A DNA stretch of 24,493 nucleotides. Source: a virus. Under the pieces are notes generated by a model, which was not told the origin of the DNA, did no database searches, and saw nothing but the letters and a program-made list of their open reading frames with translations. Location: the IMG/VR virus record IMGVR_UViG_3300044701_004588, positions 1 to 24,493 of that record. One strand, 5' to 3'. Position 1 is the first letter of the stretch, and every line of letters begins with the position of its first letter. Both the position numbers and the translations under genes were made by a program. Shown piece after piece: positions 21,346 through 24,493 of the stretch.

Positions 21346-22067
21346 TGCTCAAAACCGTGTTGGGCCGTGTAGTACGTGTTGGCGCGGGAAATGAACTTGC
21401 GGCCGTAGTCGCGCAGTTCCTCGCCCGTTAGCTCCCAGATGTCGGGGAAGTCGCCGTGTGGACGTGCGATCACCAACAACGCACGCTCCGGTTTGACGCC
21501 GTAGACGTAGTCAATCGCTGTCGCGTAGGCGCCGAGCTGACAGCAGTAGTCCTCCACCAGCGCTGCGTCGCGCTTGTTCTTCGACGTTTTCCAATCCAGC
21601 AGTGTCAGCAGTTCGCTGGCGTCCTCGGGGGTGAGGTCGTCGCGCTGCGTGTAGTTGCTGTAGCCCAGGGCGTCGAATTGGCCGGCGAAGCGGGTGGGGT
21701 GGTACACCGCACACTCCTGCGCCACGAGCTGGACCCAGTGCTGCTCCAAGAACGGGCGGATGTTGCGCCAGTACGCCCCAAACGCAAAGTGCTTGGGGTC
21801 GGGAAGCGGGTCGCCCGCTTGGTGCGCCAGCAGCCAGTTCTCGATTTGCTTGTGGGTCCAGGTGCCGCGGGCCTTGGCCGCATCGCTGATCGCAGCCGCG
21901 TCAGGGCGCTTGAGCCATTGCTCAAGGCGCTTTTTGCTCGTGCCTGTCTTGCCCAGGATGCTGGTGACGGAGTCGAGCCGGCCCACCGGGCTGGTGTATC
22001 CGCTCTTGTCAGGTAGACGTGTGACAACGCCCCGCGGCTTTGGGAGTGACGTGAGGCGGTCTGGCAT
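21342..22067 (-). CDS. RecB/MGME1-like PD-(D/E)XK exonuclease
   Basis: The 241-aa protein carries the RecB-nuclease motif set: 'ARGTWTHKQIENWL' (residues 66-79), E118 ('AQECAVY'), 'FAGQFDAL' with D132, 'LLDWKTSK' with D158 and K160, and 'QLGAYATAI' with Q177 and Y181. Length and order match MGME1-like single-strand exonucleases of cyanophages and other phages. It would process DNA ends in replication or recombination, together with the ssDNA-binding-like protein upstream. The ATG at 22067 lies 3 bp after the stop of the 67-aa gene. All key residues are present, so it is probably active. Confidence 0.88.
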   Translation of the reverse strand: MPDRLTSLPKPRGVVTRLPDKSGYTSPVGRLDSVTSILGKTGTSKKRLEQWLKRPDAAAISDAAKARGTWTHKQIENWLLAHQAGDPLPDPKHFAFGAYWRNIRPFLEQHWVQLVAQECAVYHPTRFAGQFDALGYSNYTQRDDLTPEDASELLTLLDWKTSKNKRDAALVEDYCCQLGAYATAIDYVYGVKPERALLVIARPHGDFPDIWELTGEELRDYGRKFISRANTYYTAQHGFEQ

Positions 22068-22070
22068 CGG

Positions 22071-22274
22071 CTACTGATTCAGCAGGGCTGTGGTGATGGC
22101 GTCGATGGAGGCGTCGCTGAGGTACAGCGACTTGGCAATGCTTTGGGCTTTGACGGCTGTGCGCAGAGCCAAGGCGTTGGCGATGGCGTCTGCGTCCAGC
22201 TCGTTGATGGATGCCGCTAGCTGCTCCTCCTCCTGGCTGAGACCGTCCTGAAGGTCGTCGAGGAGGTGTTTCAC
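22071..22274 (-). CDS. 67-aa hypothetical acidic protein
   Basis: The start is GTG 22274, overlapping the stop of the upstream gene (GTGA). The protein is acidic and helical ('LLDDLQDGLSQEEEQLAASI', 'ADAIANALALRTAVKAQSIA'), with no cysteine and no known motif. It ends 3 bp before the exonuclease gene and is probably co-translated with it. Confidence 0.65.
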   Translation of the reverse strand: MKHLLDDLQDGLSQEEEQLAASINELDADAIANALALRTAVKAQSIAKSLYLSDASIDAITTALLNQ

Positions 22275-22513
22275 GCGGGTGTAGGTACAGCTTTGTACGA
22301 GGTTGCCGCTGGGCGGACGACGACCACGACAACCGCGCTCTCACCTGTGTTTTTGGTGTAGAGGCGGCACGCCTTGTGGCAGGCGTCGAGATCGACCCAT
22401 TCCTGCGCTTCCTCTGGAAAGCGTGTCCAGTGCTGGTCCGCGCCGGGGCGTTGGTGGGCCTCGGCGCGGTAGTACCCGCGTGCTGTTTTGATCAGGTAGC
22501 GGGTGACATACAT
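22271..22513 (-). CDS. 80-aa hypothetical protein
   Basis: I prefer ATG 22513 ('MYVTRYLIKTARGYYRAEAH'), since similar short phage proteins begin in this way. The frame stays open to a GTG at 22717, which would give 148 aa, but the extra 68 residues look less like a folded protein. The C-terminal part has 'WVDLDACHKACRLYTKN' and 'SAVVVVVVRP'. Overlap of its stop with the next GTG supports expression. No function is recognised. With the short start, 22514-22733 is a 220-bp leader without an obvious gene. Confidence 0.6.
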   Translation of the reverse strand: MYVTRYLIKTARGYYRAEAHQRPGADQHWTRFPEEAQEWVDLDACHKACRLYTKNTGESAVVVVVVRPAATSYKAVPTPA

Positions 22514-22733
22514 GGGGAGCAGGGCGGGTGATGGTGCTGCGGACTTACGGGTGTGCTGCTTTGGTTGCGCTCTTACGCGATGCAGTCGCTGGAACCAGCG
22601 CAACTCCTCGACGGGAACCAGGGTTTCAAAGGCGGAAAAGTACGAGCTCACCGGATGGCCCGACCAGTGACAAATCCGCCTTATGGCAAGCAGCGTTTGT
22701 GGCGCATGAATAGCCACGGCCCTGCCGCATTAA

Positions 22734-23369
22734 CTATTTGGCGCTGAAGGGGTTGCCACCGTCAGTCAGGCGCCAGATGTCAGCGCCAGCAGCCTTTGCT
22801 GCTTCCCAGGCGTCGTTCAACGCCGCAGCCACTTTCTTGTCCTTCGCACGAAGCGCAGGCTTCATGTCGGCGGTGTAGCTGACCTTGGGGCTGGTGACCT
22901 TGCTGATCTCCAGATCCCACGCGGTGAGGTCTTCGTAGTCCGGGTCGCCGGTCTTGCGGTCGATGTCACGCAGGAGCGACACCTGGGTGTAGCTCAGCAC
23001 CTTCACCGCCTCGGCTTCGTAGTCGTAGATGAAGAAGGCTGCGCACTTCTTAATTGCTTTGCGGTCCGTGGGCTGCTTGGTCTCGTAGTCGACCTCGTAA
23101 GCAACCGTTCCGCCAATCTGCTTTTCGTATTCGGCCAGCAGGGCGTCGCTCGGGTAGTCGCCAGCAGCGATGCGCTTGGTTTTGCCGCCGTCTGCCTTGT
23201 CGAACCAGATTTCGTAGCCGGTCAACGGCTCCTCACTGAGGATGGCGCACCTAAAGGGGTTGGGTAGTGTCTTGCCGATTTGTGACGGGTTGACGTAGCC
23301 GTCACGGCTGGAGCTTTCGGTTTCTTTGGGAGCGAGGGAAGCGCTGAATGTTTGCGAGAAGAAAGGCAC
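22734..23369 (-). CDS. Putative single-stranded DNA-binding protein (OB-fold, gp2.5-like)
   Basis: The 211-aa protein starts with GTG 23369. Segments 'PNPFRCAILSEEPLTGYEIW', 'AIKKCAAFFIYDYEAEAVKV', 'LSYTQVSLLRDIDRK' and 'YEDLTAWDLEISKV' match the pattern of cyanophage ssDNA-binding proteins, in which 'G-Y-E-x-W' and a 'V-x-x-x-T-Q-x-S-I/L' strand-helix are conserved. Such proteins protect and organise ssDNA in replication and recombination. It is encoded two genes before the exonuclease. Identification is by memory of the family pattern, so moderately sure. Confidence 0.68.
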   Translation of the reverse strand: MPFFSQTFSASLAPKETESSSRDGYVNPSQIGKTLPNPFRCAILSEEPLTGYEIWFDKADGGKTKRIAAGDYPSDALLAEYEKQIGGTVAYEVDYETKQPTDRKAIKKCAAFFIYDYEAEAVKVLSYTQVSLLRDIDRKTGDPDYEDLTAWDLEISKVTSPKVSYTADMKPALRAKDKKVAAALNDAWEAAKAAGADIWRLTDGGNPFSAK

Positions 23370-23423
23370 TGTGTTCGAGGTGGGTCGTTTGGGGCCTACC
23401 CGACCTGGATAGGTATGGAGACG

Positions 23424-23639
23424 CTAGCGGGGGCGGTTGAGGTCGTCAAGCATTTCAGTCGCTGCTTGACGCGCCATACGCTCCACAACCTCGCTAATGC
23501 TCACACCCTCCCTGTCCGCAAGGCTTCTCAGGATTTCGTGGCAGGTGTCAGTCATGCTCAAGCTGCGGCACCGCTTCATCTCTCCCCAGTGCGTTAGACG
23601 CTGGACTGCGGGCCGGGGCTGGATGATCGGTTCGGGCAC
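23424..23639 (-). CDS. Ribbon-helix-helix (CopG-like) protein
   Basis: The 71-aa protein starts with GTG 23639. A Pro-rich arm (residues 1-20) precedes the RHH part at about 24-58: strand 'RCRSLSMT', helix 'CHEILRSLADREG', turn 'SISEV' and helix 'VVERMARQAATEML'. It is probably a dimeric DNA-binding regulator. A CTAAGTAGGTAG element ends 27 nt upstream. It is the second RHH protein in the window and differs in sequence from the 51-aa one. Confidence 0.75.
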   Translation of the reverse strand: MPEPIIQPRPAVQRLTHWGEMKRCRSLSMTDTCHEILRSLADREGVSISEVVERMARQAATEMLDDLNRPR

Positions 23640-23666
23640 GATGCGCTGCTCAGGTGCGGCGCGAGT

Positions 23667-23678
23667 CTACCTACTTAG
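23667..23678 (-). promoter_or_regulatory. CTAAGTAGGTAG element before the RHH gene
   Basis: 11 of 12 matches to the element facing terL. It ends 27 nt before GTG 23639 and also encodes the final Leu-Ser-Arg-stop of the upstream gene, the same dual use seen with the CGGCAACTTAG element. Confidence 0.38.
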
Positions 23679-24365
23679 GTTCGCTTGCAGGTGCTCCCAC
23701 AGAGCGCTTCCGCTCAGCCCGACCAGGCGCCCAATGGCGTCCAGGTCGTGGACAAGCCGGTCGGCGGGCACTGGGCGATTGAGGAGCAGGGGCTCAATCG
23801 TCGGGCAGTCGTAGACCAGCTCCGGCAGCTTTTCGTACCAGTCGATGTTGTGCTTGCCGTAGTGGGCGCGGAGGAAGGCGCCCAGCACGCGGCAGGCGGC
23901 TGGGGCGTCAGCCTCGTCCAGCTCACGGCGTTCACGGGCGGGGAGCTCACGCAGGCCGCAGAACGCCTCAAACATGCCCACCGGCCCCATCGCGATGCCG
24001 TTGCTGTCAAGCATGGGGATCGTGTACTCCCAGTGCTCCTTTAGGTAATGCGGGAGCACAGGTGGGTAGCCGATGTCAGGCGCTTGCTCGATCAGTTCTT
24101 CTGGGTGGCCAGTGCTGCGGGCCAGGGCGGTGTTGAAGTAGCCCAGCGCCAGGAGCGTCTTGGGGGCGGGTTCGGTGAGCTTGCCGGTGCGGAAGCCGCC
24201 GATGGTGCTGCTGTGGATCGCCTTGGTGCCCAGGTAGGCCGCGGCCAGCTTCATGAACTGCGTCTGCGTCATCTGGCTGCTCAGCGCCCGGAACGCAGGG
24301 GGGAATTGCATCGCGCCCTGCTCAAGTGCGGTCAGGAGCGGTGCGGCCTTGGTTGCTTCCGTCAT
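23667..24365 (-). CDS. Conserved hypothetical protein with HTH-like N-terminus
   Basis: The 232-aa protein has an N-terminal segment (residues about 30-85) that reads like a helix-turn-helix: 'MTQTQFMKLAAAYLGTKAIH', 'SSTIGGFRTGKL' and 'PAPKTLLALGYFNTALARS'. A middle part has 'GMFEAFCGLRELPARERREL' and 'AACRVLGAFLRAHYGK'. I remember this arrangement from Synechococcus and cyanophage hypothetical proteins, where 'S-S-x-I-x-G-F-x-x-G-K-L-x-x-P-A-P-K' is conserved. Regulator is a guess from the HTH. The last codons coincide with a CTAAGTAGGTAG element. The ATG at 24365 follows a CCTAGCTAGG palindrome by 6 nt. Confidence 0.72.
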   Translation of the reverse strand: MTEATKAAPLLTALEQGAMQFPPAFRALSSQMTQTQFMKLAAAYLGTKAIHSSTIGGFRTGKLTEPAPKTLLALGYFNTALARSTGHPEELIEQAPDIGYPPVLPHYLKEHWEYTIPMLDSNGIAMGPVGMFEAFCGLRELPARERRELDEADAPAACRVLGAFLRAHYGKHNIDWYEKLPELVYDCPTIEPLLLNRPVPADRLVHDLDAIGRLVGLSGSALWEHLQANLSR

Positions 24366-24493
24366 GGGTGGCCTAGCTAGGTAGCCCTGACGCTACCTGA
24401 GGGCGCATTAGCAGGTGCCCAAACTCCTGTTCCCTTTAATACTCCCCCGGTTTGCGTGTCCGTGTTAGCTGTAACCCCTTGGGGGGGAATGTA
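24366..24493 (-). promoter_or_regulatory. Leader upstream of the 24365 gene
   Basis: 128 bp without a gene, cut by the window edge. It contains the palindrome CCTAGCTAGG next to the ATG (with CTAGCTAGGTAG on the plus strand at 24373-24384), a GAGTATTAAAGG that could hold a -10 box on the minus strand, and GTTAGCTGTAAC (24464-24475), an inverted repeat suited to a regulator. No proof of function. Confidence 0.4.

Noticed and set aside
22514-22717. 68-residue N-terminal extension of the 80-aa gene
   Set aside because: The frame is open from a GTG but the translated text lacks a domain-like pattern; ATG 22513 gives a family-like start. Left as an alternative.
1-24493. CRISPR arrays, IS elements, HIP1 (GCGATCGC) sites
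   Set aside because: No regularly spaced repeats of CRISPR type, no transposase frame and no GCGATCGC octamer were noticed on reading. Lack of HIP1 does not exclude a cyanobacterial host, because phages often avoid it.

Overview
The window is a GC-rich fragment of a tailed double-stranded DNA phage (Caudoviricetes), or of a prophage. Siphovirus morphology is suggested by one long tape measure protein, one tail tube protein and no sheath gene. No integrase, repressor/integrase module, tRNA or CRISPR is visible. The host is probably a cyanobacterium (Synechococcus/Cyanobium-like). This is inference: the ssDNA-binding-like protein, the protein at 23667-24365 and the tail-tip modules resemble marine cyanophage proteins as I remember them. 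No database search was possible.

Most genes are on the minus strand, so the map reads right to left. From 24365 to 20672 lies an early/recombination block: an HTH-like hypothetical protein, a ribbon-helix-helix protein, an OB-fold ssDNA-binding-like protein, an MGME1/RecB-type PD-(D/E)XK exonuclease, a zinc ribbon and several small overlapping ORFs. A 70-aa protein and a small terminase candidate (20591-19932) follow. The packaging and head block is large terminase (15831-14473), portal, a Cys4 protein, a MuF-like minor head protein, scaffold and major capsid (ending 9794). The connector and tail block is a DnaT-like head-tail adaptor (9221-8652), a sigma-70-like factor (8619-8062), tail tube (8038-7559), tape measure (6657-3835), a minor tail protein and a tail-tip protein that runs off the left edge.

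Three groups of genes are on the plus strand. A pair of small genes (9282-9754) sits between capsid and adaptor. Two head-tail completion genes (6705-7510) occupy the place where siphophages usually carry tail assembly chaperones. An eight-gene cassette (16321-19473) separates the small terminase candidate from the large terminase. The cassette includes a second TerS-like HTH protein, a 51-aa ribbon-helix-helix protein and a cysteine-rich protein of unknown function.

Regulation is unusually legible. An 11-bp element, CGGCAACTTAG, occurs four times exactly. Each copy is 18-27 nt before a start codon and on that gene's strand. Degenerate copies precede the tape measure gene and one plus-strand gene. 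Strong intrinsic terminators follow the capsid and tail tube genes. The phage-encoded sigma factor is an attractive partner for these elements. Short repeats next to the small terminase gene are candidates for the packaging site.
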